The position numbers and the translations under genes were made by a program. Under the pieces are notes generated by a model, which saw nothing but the letters and a program-made list of their open reading frames with translations, did no database searches and was not told the origin of the DNA. From assembly GCA_016179045.1 (NCBI GenBank), contig JACOSL010000059.1:24289-88288 (forward strand): DNA of 64,000 nucleotides, read 5' to 3'. Below are positions 26,591 to 35,136 of the stretch, piece after piece; within the stretch, counting starts at the first letter, position 1; each line of letters starts with the position of its first letter. The stretch is from Fimbriimonas ginsengisoli. Its GTDB lineage: Bacteria > Armatimonadota > Fimbriimonadia > Fimbriimonadales > Fimbriimonadaceae.

Positions 26591-27700
26591 ATGGCCCGGC
26601 CCACCCGCACCGTCGAAAGCCATTGGGCGCTCCGCGTTGCCACGGTCGCCGGAATTCCGATCCGCCTACACTTCACATTCATCCTGTTTCTCGTCTGGAT
26701 CGTGGCGGCGGGGCGCGACTCGGGCGCGCTAGGGTCGGTGTTGCTCGTTCCCGCGATATTTCTTTGCGTGCTGCTTCACGAGCTCGGCCATGCGCTGGTC
26801 GCGCGCCACTTTGGCATCACGATCCGCGACATCACGCTGTACCCGCTTGGTGGAATCGCCACGCTTCAAGGACGGAGGCCGCGGGCCCGCGAGGAATTTT
26901 GGATCGCGCTTGCCGGCCCGGCGGTAAACGTTGTCATCGCGGGGCTCATCGCGGGCAGCCTCGTGCTTCTTCACGGCCCGCCGAAGCTGAGTTACGGGGC
27001 GTTCGGGCAGCAGGGCCTTTGGGAGGACCTGCTGGTCGCCAATCTGATCCTGCCCACCTTCAACATGATTCCCGCCTTCCCCATGGACGGGGGGAGGGTG
27101 CTCCGCGCGGTCCTCGCGATGAGCCTGCCTATCGACCAGGCGACCCGCATCGCGGCCGGGGTCGGGCAGGTGCTCGCGATGGGGATGGGGCTCGCCGGCC
27201 TTCTCACTGGCAACGTCATTCTGCTTCTGATCGCGCTGTTCGTGTTCATTGGCGCGGGGCAAGAGGTTTCCGCTACCGGCGCCCTATCCCTCATCGAGGG
27301 CCGCACCGTCAGCGAGGCGATGCTCACCCATTTCGAACGGCTGGAGAGCGGCCAAACTCTGCAACGGGCATCGGAAAAGCTGCTGGAGGGCTCGCAGCAG
27401 GACTTCCCGGTCATGATCGGTGAGGAGGTTCTCGGCGTGCTAACTAGGAGCAGCCTGATTCAAGGGCTCGCCCAGGAAGGGCCGACCGCCTACGTGTCGG
27501 GGCACATGCTGCGCGAGTTCCGCCGGGCTACGCCCGCCGATCCGCTGGAGGACACGTTGGAGCATCTCGCCTCCGCCGACGGCTCGCCCATCCTCGTGAT
27601 GGAGGGCGATTCGCTGGTCGGGATGCTGACAAGGGACAACCTGAGCGAATTCCTCATGCTCGAGGCGATTCGGCATCGGCGCGGCCTTCAGAAATCCTGA
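26591..27700 (+). CDS. Site-2-type M50 metalloprotease with CBS domains
   Basis: 369-aa integral-membrane zinc protease of the S2P/SpoIVFB class with a cytoplasmic pair of CBS motifs. The catalytic HELGH is in LLHELGHALVARHFG and the third ligand in NMIPAFPMDGGRVLRA; about six membrane segments precede the CBS region (about 240-365). ATGs at 26546, 26564 and 26591 are in frame. TATGAT at 26562-26567 overlaps the second, which favours 26591. The substrate is unknown. The 3' end overlaps the convergent oxidoreductase gene by 47 nt. Confidence 0.9.
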   Translation: MARPTRTVESHWALRVATVAGIPIRLHFTFILFLVWIVAAGRDSGALGSVLLVPAIFLCVLLHELGHALVARHFGITIRDITLYPLGGIATLQGRRPRAREEFWIALAGPAVNVVIAGLIAGSLVLLHGPPKLSYGAFGQQGLWEDLLVANLILPTFNMIPAFPMDGGRVLRAVLAMSLPIDQATRIAAGVGQVLAMGMGLAGLLTGNVILLLIALFVFIGAGQEVSATGALSLIEGRTVSEAMLTHFERLESGQTLQRASEKLLEGSQQDFPVMIGEEVLGVLTRSSLIQGLAQEGPTAYVSGHMLREFRRATPADPLEDTLEHLASADGSPILVMEGDSLVGMLTRDNLSEFLMLEAIRHRRGLQKS

Positions 27701-28670
27701 CCACTATTCGGCCGCGAACCTTGCCCGCGAGCAGGCGGCGTGAGGCATCGACGACCTCGTCCAGCCCGATCTCTTCGGCCGCGACTGCATCCATGGCTGC
27801 GCGGGGCATTTTCTGCGCCAGCAACTTCCAAGCTGCCTCGCGTTCTTGAGCAGCAAGCACGGTGTCGATGCCCTGAAGCCGCACGCCGCGAAGAATGAGC
27901 GGAAATACGGTGCCCTTCAACTCGGCCCCGCCCGCCATTCCGCAGGCGGCCACCACCGAACGGTGGGCTGCGCCCCGCAGCGCTCCTCCAAGCACATCGC
28001 CGCCCACCGTGTCGACGACCCCCGACCAGCGCTCCTTGTCAAGCGGCTTGCCTGGCGCGGAAAGATATGCGCGGGGCACGATTTCGCTCGCGCCGAGGCT
28101 CTCCAAATACGGTGCAAGCTCCGCGCGTCCGGTCGATGCGGCGACCCTAAAGCCCGTCGCGGCAAGAAGAGCAACCGCGAAGCCACCCACGCCGCCCGCC
28201 GCGCCGGTAACGAGAACCGGCAGATCGCGCCGCGACTCCCTCTCCGCGATAGCTTGGACGCAGAGGGCTGCCGCGAGCCCCGCCGTACCCAAAGCCATGG
28301 AGTCTCGCAAGCTCAGCCCCGAAGGAAGAGGCAGGAGATGCGCCGCCTGAGTCGACGCCCGTTCACCAAAACCGCCCCACAGCTGCTCGCCATGCCCCCA
28401 TCCCGTGAGCATCACCGGCTCGCTCGGCTTGAATCGGGGCGAGGTGGAGGAGATCACGTTGCCGGCAAAGTCGATGCCCGGCACGATCGGAAACGCGCGG
28501 AGGATAGGTGGCCCGCCGGTGACTGCGAGCGCATCCTTGAAATTCAGCCCCGAATAGGCGACGCGAACGACCACCTCGCCTCCCGGCAGGCCGTAGTCAT
28601 CGAGGGTCTCGATCCCCGCCGAGAAGGGCTCGCTTGCCGTCTTGCGAGCAACCAGCGCGCGGAAGCTCAC
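27654..28670 (-). CDS. YhdH/AcuI-type quinone or acrylyl-CoA reductase
   Basis: 338-aa medium-chain reductase of the YhdH/YhfP class. The N-terminal catalytic fold has [16 protein letters not shown] and PGIDFAGNV. The NADPH-binding Rossmann segment is [31 protein letters not shown], and [13 protein letters not shown] follows. AcuI-like members reduce acrylyl-CoA; others act on quinones, so the substrate is left open. The GTG start at 28670 shares GTGA with the mnmG stop, showing coupling to mnmG. Confidence 0.88.
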   Translation of the reverse strand: MSFRALVARKTASEPFSAGIETLDDYGLPGGEVVVRVAYSGLNFKDALAVTGGPPILRAFPIVPGIDFAGNVISSTSPRFKPSEPVMLTGWGHGEQLWGGFGERASTQAAHLLPLPSGLSLRDSMALGTAGLAAALCVQAIAERESRRDLPVLVTGAAGGVGGFAVALLAATGFRVAASTGRAELAPYLESLGASEIVPRAYLSAPGKPLDKERWSGVVDTVGGDVLGGALRGAAHRSVVAACGMAGGAELKGTVFPLILRGVRLQGIDTVLAAQEREAAWKLLAQKMPRAAMDAVAAEEIGLDEVVDASRRLLAGKVRGRIVVRISEGRADAESPRA

Positions 28671-30562
28671 GCGCTCCTCCTTCGCTTCTGGGCCCGCAGG
28701 ATGCCGATCAGCAGGGCCACGTCGGACGGGCGCACACCAGGGATGCGCGATGCATGCCCGATCGAAAGGGGCCGAACCTTGGTCAGCTTCTCCTTCGATT
28801 CGTGGCTAAGCCCCGGCGCGGCCGCATAGTCGAATACTGGCGGGATGCGCATGTCCTCGAGGCGGCGCGCCTGTTCGGCCACGCGGCTCTGGCGCTCGAT
28901 ATAGCCGCCGTATATCCCCGCCAATTCGATCTGTTCGAGCGAGCCCGCATCGTCGGGAAGATCGAGGGCCAAACCGGCCCCAGTTGCCAGTCCGCGCAGC
29001 ATTTCGAGGTTTACATCCGGTCGGCGGAGCAATTCGAGCAACGTGACGCGCTCGCGAGGCGGAGCAACTCCGAAAGCCGCAAACGCAGCTTGGTCGGCTT
29101 GGGAAAGGCTTCGGGTTGTAAGTTCGACGAGGCCGCGCTCCACCCCGTCGCGCCGGGCGCAGAATCTCCGCCAGCGCTCATCCGAGCAGAGTCCCAACTC
29201 GTGCGCCTGCGGGGTGAGCCGAAAGTCGGCGTTGTCGTGCCTAAGCAGTAGTCGATGCTCCGCACGGGCGGTGAGCATCCGGTAGGGGTCGTCCACCCCC
29301 CGGGTCACGAGATCGTCGATCATCACCCCAAGAAAGGAATTGTCGCGAGGGAAGACGATCGGCCCTTCGCCCGTCGTCCATCGCGCCGCGTTGACCCCCG
29401 CCGCTACGCCCTGGGCTGCCGCTTCCTCATAACCGCTCGTCCCGTTGATCTGCCCGGCGAGGAACAGGCCGTCGAGCAGCTTGGACATCAGCGCGGGAGT
29501 GAGCTGCAAGGGATCGGCCATGTCGTACTCGACCGCATAGCCAGGCCGGAGCATTTCGGCTTCCTCGAGGGCCGGAATCGTGCGCAGCAGGGCAAGCTGT
29601 GTCTCGGCGGGCAGCGAGGTGGACACGCCTTGAACGTAGACCGACTCCGAATCCCATTCTTCGATCTCGAGGAACACGGGGTGGGAGTCCTTGCCCGCGA
29701 AGCGAACGACCTTGTCCTCGATGCTCGGACAGTATCGTGGCCCGACGCCCACAATCTCCCCGCCGTACATGGCGCTCTCCGAAAGGCGCTCGCGGACAAG
29801 GTCGTGGCTTTCGGGCGTCGTGCGCGTCTGCCAACATGGGAGGAGACTCCGGCGCTCGAAGGTGCGATCGTGCAAGAACGACACCGGGCCCGCGCCGGGC
29901 TCGCTTTCCATGCGCTCGGCGCGGTCGAGCCGGAGAGAAGAAAGGCGGACGCGGGGAGTGGTACCGGTCTTAAACCGGCGCAGATTCACGCCGAGATCGA
30001 CTAAGAAGCCGCTGAGGGCCGTGCAAGCAGGGTCGCCGTGGCGTGCAGCCACCGTTTTACGCTTGCCTTCGTGGCACAGACCGTTGAGGAAGGTGCCGGT
30101 GGTGAGGACGACCGCCCCCGTCTCGATTCTCTCGGCATGGCCGCCGACGCTGATGTGCACGCCGGACAGCCGGCCGCCAGTGTAGAGCACGGCATCGACA
30201 GAGCCCTCGATCAAAGTGAGATTTGGTTCTGCTTCCAGCGTCTGACGCATCAGGCGGGGGTAGAGCGATTTGCAAACATGGGCGCGGACGGTGCGAACGG
30301 ATGGGCCGCGGCCCGTTCCTACACGCCGGATATGGGTAAGCGCGTAGTCGGTGGCGATAGCCATCTGACCCCCGAGGGCGTCTACCTCGCGGGCGAGGTG
30401 CCCCTTCGCCGGCCCCCCGATGGAGCAATTGCACGGCAGGTGCCCGATGCGCTCCAAACTTAGGGTGATACATGCGGTGCGGCACCCCATTCGCGCGGCG
30501 GCAAGGGCAGCCTCGATTCCGGCGTGGCCGGCGCCGACCACGACTACTTCGAAGCGATTCAT
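28667..30562 (-). CDS. mnmG: tRNA uridine-5-carboxymethylaminomethyl modification enzyme MnmG
   Basis: FAD-dependent partner of MnmE in making cmnm5U34 in tRNAs, 631 aa. The dinucleotide-binding [20 protein letters not shown], the [16 protein letters not shown] motif, [23 protein letters not shown] and the C-terminal [16 protein letters not shown] stretch are all present. The segment usually reading SKGPAVRA reads [11 protein letters not shown]. The ATG at 30562 overlaps the upstream membrane-protein stop (ATGA); an in-frame start up to 645 bases upstream would not fit the family. MnmE is not in the window. Confidence 0.95.
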   Translation of the reverse strand: MNRFEVVVVGAGHAGIEAALAAARMGCRTACITLSLERIGHLPCNCSIGGPAKGHLAREVDALGGQMAIATDYALTHIRRVGTGRGPSVRTVRAHVCKSLYPRLMRQTLEAEPNLTLIEGSVDAVLYTGGRLSGVHISVGGHAERIETGAVVLTTGTFLNGLCHEGKRKTVAARHGDPACTALSGFLVDLGVNLRRFKTGTTPRVRLSSLRLDRAERMESEPGAGPVSFLHDRTFERRSLLPCWQTRTTPESHDLVRERLSESAMYGGEIVGVGPRYCPSIEDKVVRFAGKDSHPVFLEIEEWDSESVYVQGVSTSLPAETQLALLRTIPALEEAEMLRPGYAVEYDMADPLQLTPALMSKLLDGLFLAGQINGTSGYEEAAAQGVAAGVNAARWTTGEGPIVFPRDNSFLGVMIDDLVTRGVDDPYRMLTARAEHRLLLRHDNADFRLTPQAHELGLCSDERWRRFCARRDGVERGLVELTTRSLSQADQAAFAAFGVAPPRERVTLLELLRRPDVNLEMLRGLATGAGLALDLPDDAGSLEQIELAGIYGGYIERQSRVAEQARRLEDMRIPPVFDYAAAPGLSHESKEKLTKVRPLSIGHASRIPGVRPSDVALLIGILRAQKRRRSA

Positions 30563-31107
30563 CGGTAGAGCGTGACCCTGCTGATTCGCTTCGGCTTGTA
30601 GTGGTGAGCCCACCGAAAAAAGGCGACGGCGTATAGCAGAGTTGCGCCTAAGGCAGCCAGACCCAGCGGCCGCTCTCCTGCCGGCCCGAACCACTGTTCC
30701 GCCTGTGCCGGAGCAACCCGCCACACGCCCCACGAAGTCCAAGCGAGGATGAGTAGTCCCGTGTAAGCCAGCAGTCGAATTCCGGCGGCCATAAACGCGC
30801 TGAAATAGCCCAAGGTGAGCCCCATGCAAGCCATAAGGAAGAGCCATAGCATGGCGGTCGGGACTTCGGAGACCGCGCCGAGTCCCACGAGAGCGGCCCA
30901 GGCGGCGACGACGAGCCAGAGTTCGAACCGACGGGCACGGTCGAAACCGCACATAAAGGGAAACAGGGCCACCGCAAGCAACGCCCCGAACGCGCCGATG
31001 TGGAGCAGGAACGGCCTGGTCGGGCCGAGCCAACCCAGCGCGTAAAGAGCGACCGACACGCCCAACAGCGCCATTAACCTTCCCTTTGCCGGATCTCGGT
31101 CCATCAT
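30559..31107 (-). CDS. Uncharacterised multi-pass membrane protein
   Basis: 182-aa protein with five to six hydrophobic segments (for example [17 protein letters not shown] and [20 protein letters not shown]) and a basic C-terminus ([15 protein letters not shown]). I recognise no family. The start is one of two consecutive ATG codons (31107 or 31104), immediately behind a 32-nt palindrome. It is the head of the mnmG unit and is coupled to mnmG by a 4-nt overlap. Confidence 0.7.
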   Translation of the reverse strand: MMDRDPAKGRLMALLGVSVALYALGWLGPTRPFLLHIGAFGALLAVALFPFMCGFDRARRFELWLVVAAWAALVGLGAVSEVPTAMLWLFLMACMGLTLGYFSAFMAAGIRLLAYTGLLILAWTSWGVWRVAPAQAEQWFGPAGERPLGLAALGATLLYAVAFFRWAHHYKPKRISRVTLYR

Positions 31108-31139
31108 GGTCGTCGGTCGGGTGTACCCGACGGACGACC
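31108..31139. promoter_or_regulatory. 32-nt near-perfect palindrome between divergent genes
   Basis: Arms of 15 nt (31108-31122 and 31125-31139) pair with one mismatch around a 2-nt centre. The palindrome touches the ATG of the minus-strand membrane gene and ends 8 bases before the -10 of moaD. It could be an operator for both transcription units or a hairpin in the leader of the minus-strand mRNA. Confidence 0.55.
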
Positions 31140-31146
31140 GCCAATG

Positions 31147-31152
31147 TACACT
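31147..31152 (+). promoter_or_regulatory. -10 element of moaD
   Basis: TACACT, 7 nt before the ATG at 31160; leaderless arrangement. Confidence 0.55.
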
Positions 31153-31159
31153 TCCGGGC

Positions 31160-31387
31160 ATGGCTCTGTGGCGTGTTCAGCTGTTCGCGTACCTTCGCGA
31201 CCGCCATGGCGAATGGGTGGAAATCGAGGCGCCGCCAACGACTGAAGGCCTATTGCTTGCCCTCGAAGCGCGCGGAATCGGCGGGGGCTACTGCCGCTTG
31301 GCCGTGAACCGTGCATTCGCTTCTGACGGCCAATCGCTCAACACGGGCGACGAACTGGCACTAATCCCGCCGGTCAGCGGCGGCTAG
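31160..31387 (+). CDS. moaD: Molybdopterin synthase small subunit (MoaD-like)
   Basis: 75-aa ubiquitin-like sulfur carrier ending in the functional Gly-Gly (PPVSGG). It begins [18 protein letters not shown], with the strand pattern of MoaD. Its C-terminus would be adenylated by a MoeB-type E1 (one lies at 49186-50322) and thiocarboxylated to feed MoaE. moaE lies close by on the same strand, separated by a convergent GAF gene. The TAG stop shares CTAG with the GAF gene stop. Confidence 0.88.
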   Translation: MALWRVQLFAYLRDRHGEWVEIEAPPTTEGLLLALEARGIGGGYCRLAVNRAFASDGQSLNTGDELALIPPVSGG

Positions 31388-31833
31388 TCCCACCGCTCCG
31401 CAAGCAACGCGCCCAATTGCTCCAAGAACGCCTCGTCGCTCCCATCGAATGCTCCCGCAGTGTGGCCGTCAATGTCGATTTGGCCTAGGATGCGGCCGTC
31501 TCGACGAATCAGCACGACGATTTCAGAACGGGTGCTGAGGCTGCACGCCAGGTAGTTGTCGAGCGTGCGCACGTCTTCGACAACCTGGTTTCGGCCCTCA
31601 GACACTGCGACGCCGCAAACCCCGCGTCCCACCGCGATCCGCGTGTGCTCGGTGGGCTCGCCGACGAACGCGTCGAGCACGAGCTCTCCTCCTTCCAGGC
31701 TGTAGATGCCGCTCCAGTCGTATCCGGACAAGGTCGCAAGCACGCTCATCGCCTCCCTGCGAAGAACTTCGCCTCGAAGCGCCGAAGCCCGGATGGCATC
31801 AAGAATCTGCTTGGCGCGGGCGGGATCGATCAT
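31384..31833 (-). CDS. GAF-domain protein, free methionine-(R)-sulfoxide reductase-like
   Basis: 149-aa single GAF domain. The segment GRGVCGVAVSEGRNQVVEDV with NYLACSLSTRSEIVVLI and LGQIDIDG matches the fRMsr (YebR-like) enzymes, which reduce free methionine-R-sulfoxide. The VCG and LAC cysteines of that family are retained. It therefore probably repairs oxidised methionine, although other GAF sensors look alike. It is convergent with moaD (4-nt stop overlap) and divergent from moaE, 39 nt away. Confidence 0.78.
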   Translation of the reverse strand: MIDPARAKQILDAIRASALRGEVLRREAMSVLATLSGYDWSGIYSLEGGELVLDAFVGEPTEHTRIAVGRGVCGVAVSEGRNQVVEDVRTLDNYLACSLSTRSEIVVLIRRDGRILGQIDIDGHTAGAFDGSDEAFLEQLGALLAERWD

Positions 31834-31860
31834 GAGGCCAAAGGTTTACCCCTGCGGGGG

Positions 31861-31866
31861 TACAAC
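31861..31866 (+). promoter_or_regulatory. -10 element of moaE
   Basis: TACAAC, 6 nt before the GTG at 31873; supports that start codon. Confidence 0.55.
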
Positions 31867-31872
31867 GCGCTC

Positions 31873-32286
31873 GTGGAGCCGATCGTTTGCCTGACCGCCG
31901 AGCCTCTCGACCCGGAGGGCCTCCGCCGGGCCGTCGAGTCGAAGACTCTTGGCGGCGTGGTCGTGTTCTGCGGGGAGGTTCGCTCGGAGACCGGGGCCCG
32001 CACGACATCTCATCTGGAATACGAGGCCTATCCCGAAATGGCCCTCGCTCAAATGAAGGCGATTGGCGACGAGGCGATTGGCCGATGGCACGCGCAGGTG
32101 GCGTTGGCCCATCGCATCGGAACGCTCAAGCCAGGGGAAATCGCCGTCGTGACGGTGGCGGCCTGCGTCCATCGGACCGAGGCATTCGAGTGCTGCCGAT
32201 TCTTGATCGACCGCATCAAGGCGGACGTTCCGATTTGGAAGAAGGAGATCGGCCCGGACGGGGCGGAGTGGGCGGACGGCAGCTAA
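31873..32286 (+). CDS. moaE: Molybdopterin synthase large subunit
   Basis: 137-aa catalytic subunit that converts precursor Z (cPMP) to molybdopterin using MoaD thiocarboxylate. The family features seen are LGGVVVFCGEVR, LEYEAYPEMALAQM, the HRIG motif, VAACVHRTEAFECCRF and the lysines in PIWKKEIG. The start is GTG at 31873, supported by TACAAC six bases upstream. An in-frame ATG far upstream lies inside the GAF gene and is rejected. The stop shares CTAA with the convergent propeller gene. Confidence 0.93.
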   Translation: MEPIVCLTAEPLDPEGLRRAVESKTLGGVVVFCGEVRSETGARTTSHLEYEAYPEMALAQMKAIGDEAIGRWHAQVALAHRIGTLKPGEIAVVTVAACVHRTEAFECCRFLIDRIKADVPIWKKEIGPDGAEWADGS

Positions 32287-33602
32287 CCGCCCGCAAGCTG
32301 CGGACTGGACTTCGGATTTGTGAAGTTGCCCTTCCCGGCGGTCAGGTTGCGGAAATCTTTGCCGTCGCGACCGATCGAGCACAAGGCGCGCTCGCCGGAT
32401 TGGGTCGAGAGGCCAAAGACGATCGTGCGCCCATCAGAACTCCAACTTGGCGAATAGATAAGCGAAGCACCAATGCTCTTGCCCGCCTCGGGGAACACTT
32501 TCAGCCCGTGCTGAATGCCGCCGCTCTCCGTAGGCACTACGAACAATTGCTTGGCTTCGGAGTCGCCCGAACCATGGTACGGCCCGGCCGTCATCAGCAA
32601 AGACGCTCCGTCGGGCGAAACCGCGATCTGTCCGAAGCAAGCCGCGTCGTCGCGACTCGCAACCACCGGGCCGGCCGGTGCTTCGGTTGAATCCGGATCG
32701 AAGAGTTGAACCGCATGCTCGAACGGGTGGGTGACTTTGCCGTCCTTCACGAACCGATCAGGGATTTCATTCGGGTTTGGGAAATGGAACCCTTGCGAGG
32801 CGAATACGAGGGTTCCAGTGCGAGGGTTGACGTCGATGACGATACGGTCGCCGGCCGCGACGACATAAGACTGCATATCTCGTTTGACCTCGTCCGGGCT
32901 TTTTCCCTCGGGTGGAATGAGTCGTTGGAGCACGAGCATCTCGCCCTCATCCGTCCGGCGAATCACCACAACATAGGTCTTGCCCTTTAGGTATCGGGCG
33001 GTTCGCACCTTTTGCTGCGCGCCCAGGCCGAAGGCGCCCAGGCGCTCCCCCGACGACTCGTCGCGGGTGTCGACTTCTTTATGCTTGTCGGGCGGGATCG
33101 GGAAGACTTGCGAGGCCTTCCCCGAACCAGGGTCGAGGTCCCATGCCTCTCCCGAGAAGACGATGAGGGGATGAGAAGCGCCGGGGTCGCCAACCGGAAA
33201 GGAGGGATCACTCTTAGCGATCTTGCCCAGAGTGCGCCGTTCTACTTGGCCGGTGGCGAGATTCCAGCGAAAAATATTATAAGTCTTGTCCTGGCGGTCG
33301 CTGCTGAAGAATATGCGATTGCCGTCCGGGCGCCACGCGAACTCCCGGTCGGTCGAGCCTGACTTGTATCCGGGACACGGCACGATGCTTCCGTCGGGCT
33401 TGATCACCACGAGCCGCGAGCCCCCATCCCTTTGCAGTTGAAGCGCGGCGATCCAGCCCGCCGAGTGGACCGAACCAAGATCGACGTCTTTGTTCTGACC
33501 GGTCAGCCACACGTAGACGGCCAGCAATACCGCCGCCGCTACGGCAAGAACCGCCGAGCGTTGCACGAGTTTGCGGTTGATCTTAGGCTGGGTCGCATCC
33601 AT
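32283..33602 (-). CDS. Membrane-anchored TolB-like beta-propeller protein
   Basis: 439-aa protein with a short cytoplasmic basic N-terminus, one membrane anchor (SAVLAVAAAVLLAVYVWL) and a long periplasmic region with TolB/WD-like blades (for example FAWRPDGNRIFFSSDR, IAVSPDGASLLMTAGP and PSWSSDGRTIVFGLS). It is a single-gene unit with a leaderless -10. It is not linked to tolA, tolQ, tolR or pal, so I do not call it TolB. The function is probably protein or ligand binding. Confidence 0.78.
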   Translation of the reverse strand: MDATQPKINRKLVQRSAVLAVAAAVLLAVYVWLTGQNKDVDLGSVHSAGWIAALQLQRDGGSRLVVIKPDGSIVPCPGYKSGSTDREFAWRPDGNRIFFSSDRQDKTYNIFRWNLATGQVERRTLGKIAKSDPSFPVGDPGASHPLIVFSGEAWDLDPGSGKASQVFPIPPDKHKEVDTRDESSGERLGAFGLGAQQKVRTARYLKGKTYVVVIRRTDEGEMLVLQRLIPPEGKSPDEVKRDMQSYVVAAGDRIVIDVNPRTGTLVFASQGFHFPNPNEIPDRFVKDGKVTHPFEHAVQLFDPDSTEAPAGPVVASRDDAACFGQIAVSPDGASLLMTAGPYHGSGDSEAKQLFVVPTESGGIQHGLKVFPEAGKSIGASLIYSPSWSSDGRTIVFGLSTQSGERALCSIGRDGKDFRNLTAGKGNFTNPKSSPQLAGG

Positions 33603-33609
33603 CGCGGTG

Positions 33610-33615
33610 ATTATC
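33610..33615 (-). promoter_or_regulatory. -10 element of the TolB-like gene
   Basis: GATAAT on the minus strand, 7 nt before the ATG at 33602; it includes the TAA stop of fmt (33611-33613). Confidence 0.6.
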
Positions 33616-34522
33616 GCAGACTTGCTCCAGGGCGAAGGCGCCAGCCGTTGGCGAGGTCGCGCCCGCTCATGCGCTTCTTGCCTTCCGGTTGCACCTCGAG
33701 CAGGTCGATGCTGCCGTCCTTGAAGACAACCAGGCAGCCCTCGCCTCCCGCAATCATGTCGCCTGGTTTGCCGCCCGCTTCGGCAAATCGCGCGCGCGAA
33801 ATTCGAGTCGCGCTTCCCGCAATTCTGAGGAAGGCGCCTGGTGAGGGGGTGAAGGCTCGAAATCGATTGTATTCGCTGCGCGCGGCCCGGTCGAAGCTCA
33901 GTTCCGCCTCCGACTTGTGCACCTTGAGGGCAAGGCTGGCCAGGTCGCCTCGCTGGGGCGTTCTCAGATAGCCGCCCGCCGCCAGCTTGGGCAGCCAGGC
34001 TCGAGCCAATTCGCCCGCCATTTCCGCAAGCCGGGTCTGGAGTTCCCCGTATGTTTCGTCCGGCCCGATCGGCAACCGCCCGGTATGGATGACGTCGCCC
34101 GTATCCATGCCCTCGTCCATCTGCATCAAGGTGACTCCGGTCTCGGTCTCACCCGCGAGGATCGCGCGCTGGATGGGCGCCGCCCCCCGATACGCGGGCA
34201 GGATAGAGCCGTGCAGGTTGACGCCGCCCTGCTTGGCGATCGCAAGTAAGTCGGGTTTGAGTATCTGGCCATAAGCCGCTACGAGCAACAAATCGGGCGC
34301 CAAGTCCTTCACCCAGCGCAACAGTTCTTCGGCACCGGCCCTTTCGGGGGTCGCGACCGGCAGGCCAAGCTCTTCGGCTACTCGGCGAACGGACGATGCC
34401 TGCGGCCGAAGGCCCCTTCCGCTCGGACGATCGGGTTGTGTCACAACTAGCGCCACGTGGGCAGCCACCGCGCGCAAAGCAGGCGCCGCGAACTCGCCGG
34501 AGCCGAAAAACACGATTTTCAT
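33611..34522 (-). CDS. fmt: Methionyl-tRNA formyltransferase
   Basis: Formylates initiator Met-tRNA using 10-formyl-THF, 303 aa. The catalytic-domain motifs VFFGSGEFAAPALRA, AAYGQILKPDLL, NLHGSILPAYRGAAPI (for SLLPKYRGAAPI) and MDTGDVI are present, followed by the C-terminal OB-like domain. The ATG shares ATGA with the def stop, the classical def-fmt pairing. Confidence 0.95.
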   Translation of the reverse strand: MKIVFFGSGEFAAPALRAVAAHVALVVTQPDRPSGRGLRPQASSVRRVAEELGLPVATPERAGAEELLRWVKDLAPDLLLVAAYGQILKPDLLAIAKQGGVNLHGSILPAYRGAAPIQRAILAGETETGVTLMQMDEGMDTGDVIHTGRLPIGPDETYGELQTRLAEMAGELARAWLPKLAAGGYLRTPQRGDLASLALKVHKSEAELSFDRAARSEYNRFRAFTPSPGAFLRIAGSATRISRARFAEAGGKPGDMIAGGEGCLVVFKDGSIDLLEVQPEGKKRMSGRDLANGWRLRPGASLR

Positions 34523-35061
34523 TCGTTCTGATCCGGATTGGTCTCGGGGCTTTCCCAGTGCAGGGTGGCCGGGGCCGCCTTGTCTATGAACAGGATGCCG
34601 TCTAGATGGTCGATTTCGTGCTGGACGACCCTTGCCGCCATGCCCTCCATTTCATAAATGAAGGCGCGGCCCCTCCGGTCTAGCGCCTCGACCTCCACAG
34701 TCTCGGGCCGCTCGACGTCGCCGTAGAGCCCGGGAAGGCTGAGACATCCCTCTTGCATCACGCATGAGCCCGTCGCGGAGATCACAACTGGGTTGATCAA
34801 CACGGTCGGTTTCCGATCGGGCGAGATGACGATCACTCTCTGCAGGACGCCGATCTGAGGAGCAGCGAGCCCGACGCCGTTCGCCTCGCGCATGATTCGG
34901 ATGAGGTCGTCGGCGAGCAGACCCGTCTTCTTGGAAACCTTGGGCACGGGCGCGGCCGCCTTGCGAAGAACCGGGTCGGGGATCTTGTAGATCGGGTGCC
35001 TGGCGTCGCGAACGTAGAGATCCTTGAACTCGTCCGGCACCACCGGCGCCACCTTCTCCAT
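34519..35061 (-). CDS. def: Peptide deformylase
   Basis: Removes the formyl group from nascent proteins, 180 aa. The three motifs are GVGLAAPQIG, EGCLSLPG and the metal site QHEIDHLDG. Of two consecutive start codons I choose ATG at 35061 over TTG at 35064 because CATAAT lies exactly seven bases upstream of the ATG. An N-terminal extension of about 20 residues before HPIYKIPDPVLR is slightly longer than usual. It is coupled to fmt. Confidence 0.95.
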   Translation of the reverse strand: MEKVAPVVPDEFKDLYVRDARHPIYKIPDPVLRKAAAPVPKVSKKTGLLADDLIRIMREANGVGLAAPQIGVLQRVIVISPDRKPTVLINPVVISATGSCVMQEGCLSLPGLYGDVERPETVEVEALDRRGRAFIYEMEGMAARVVQHEIDHLDGILFIDKAAPATLHWESPETNPDQNE

Positions 35062-35068
35062 CAAGTAG

Positions 35069-35074
35069 ATTATG
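35069..35074 (-). promoter_or_regulatory. -10 element of def-fmt
   Basis: CATAAT on the minus strand, 7 nt before the ATG at 35061. Confidence 0.6.
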
Positions 35075-35124
35075 GCTTGAGGTCAAAAGCCCTTACAGGG
35101 CTCGACCCCAGACTGCCCACGCGG

Positions 35125-35130
35125 TATCTT
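35125..35130 (+). promoter_or_regulatory. -10-like element of the tolC-like gene
   Basis: TATCTT, 6 nt before the ATG at 35137. Confidence 0.45.
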
Positions 35131-35136
35131 GCAGTG

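Noticed and set aside
30563..31207. N-terminal extension of mnmG to an 846-codon frame
   Set aside because: The extension overlaps another gene and a palindrome; MnmG proteins start at the [13 protein letters not shown] segment near residue 6.
32283..33602. TolB of the Tol-Pal system
   Set aside because: The protein has a membrane anchor and there is no tolQRA/pal context.
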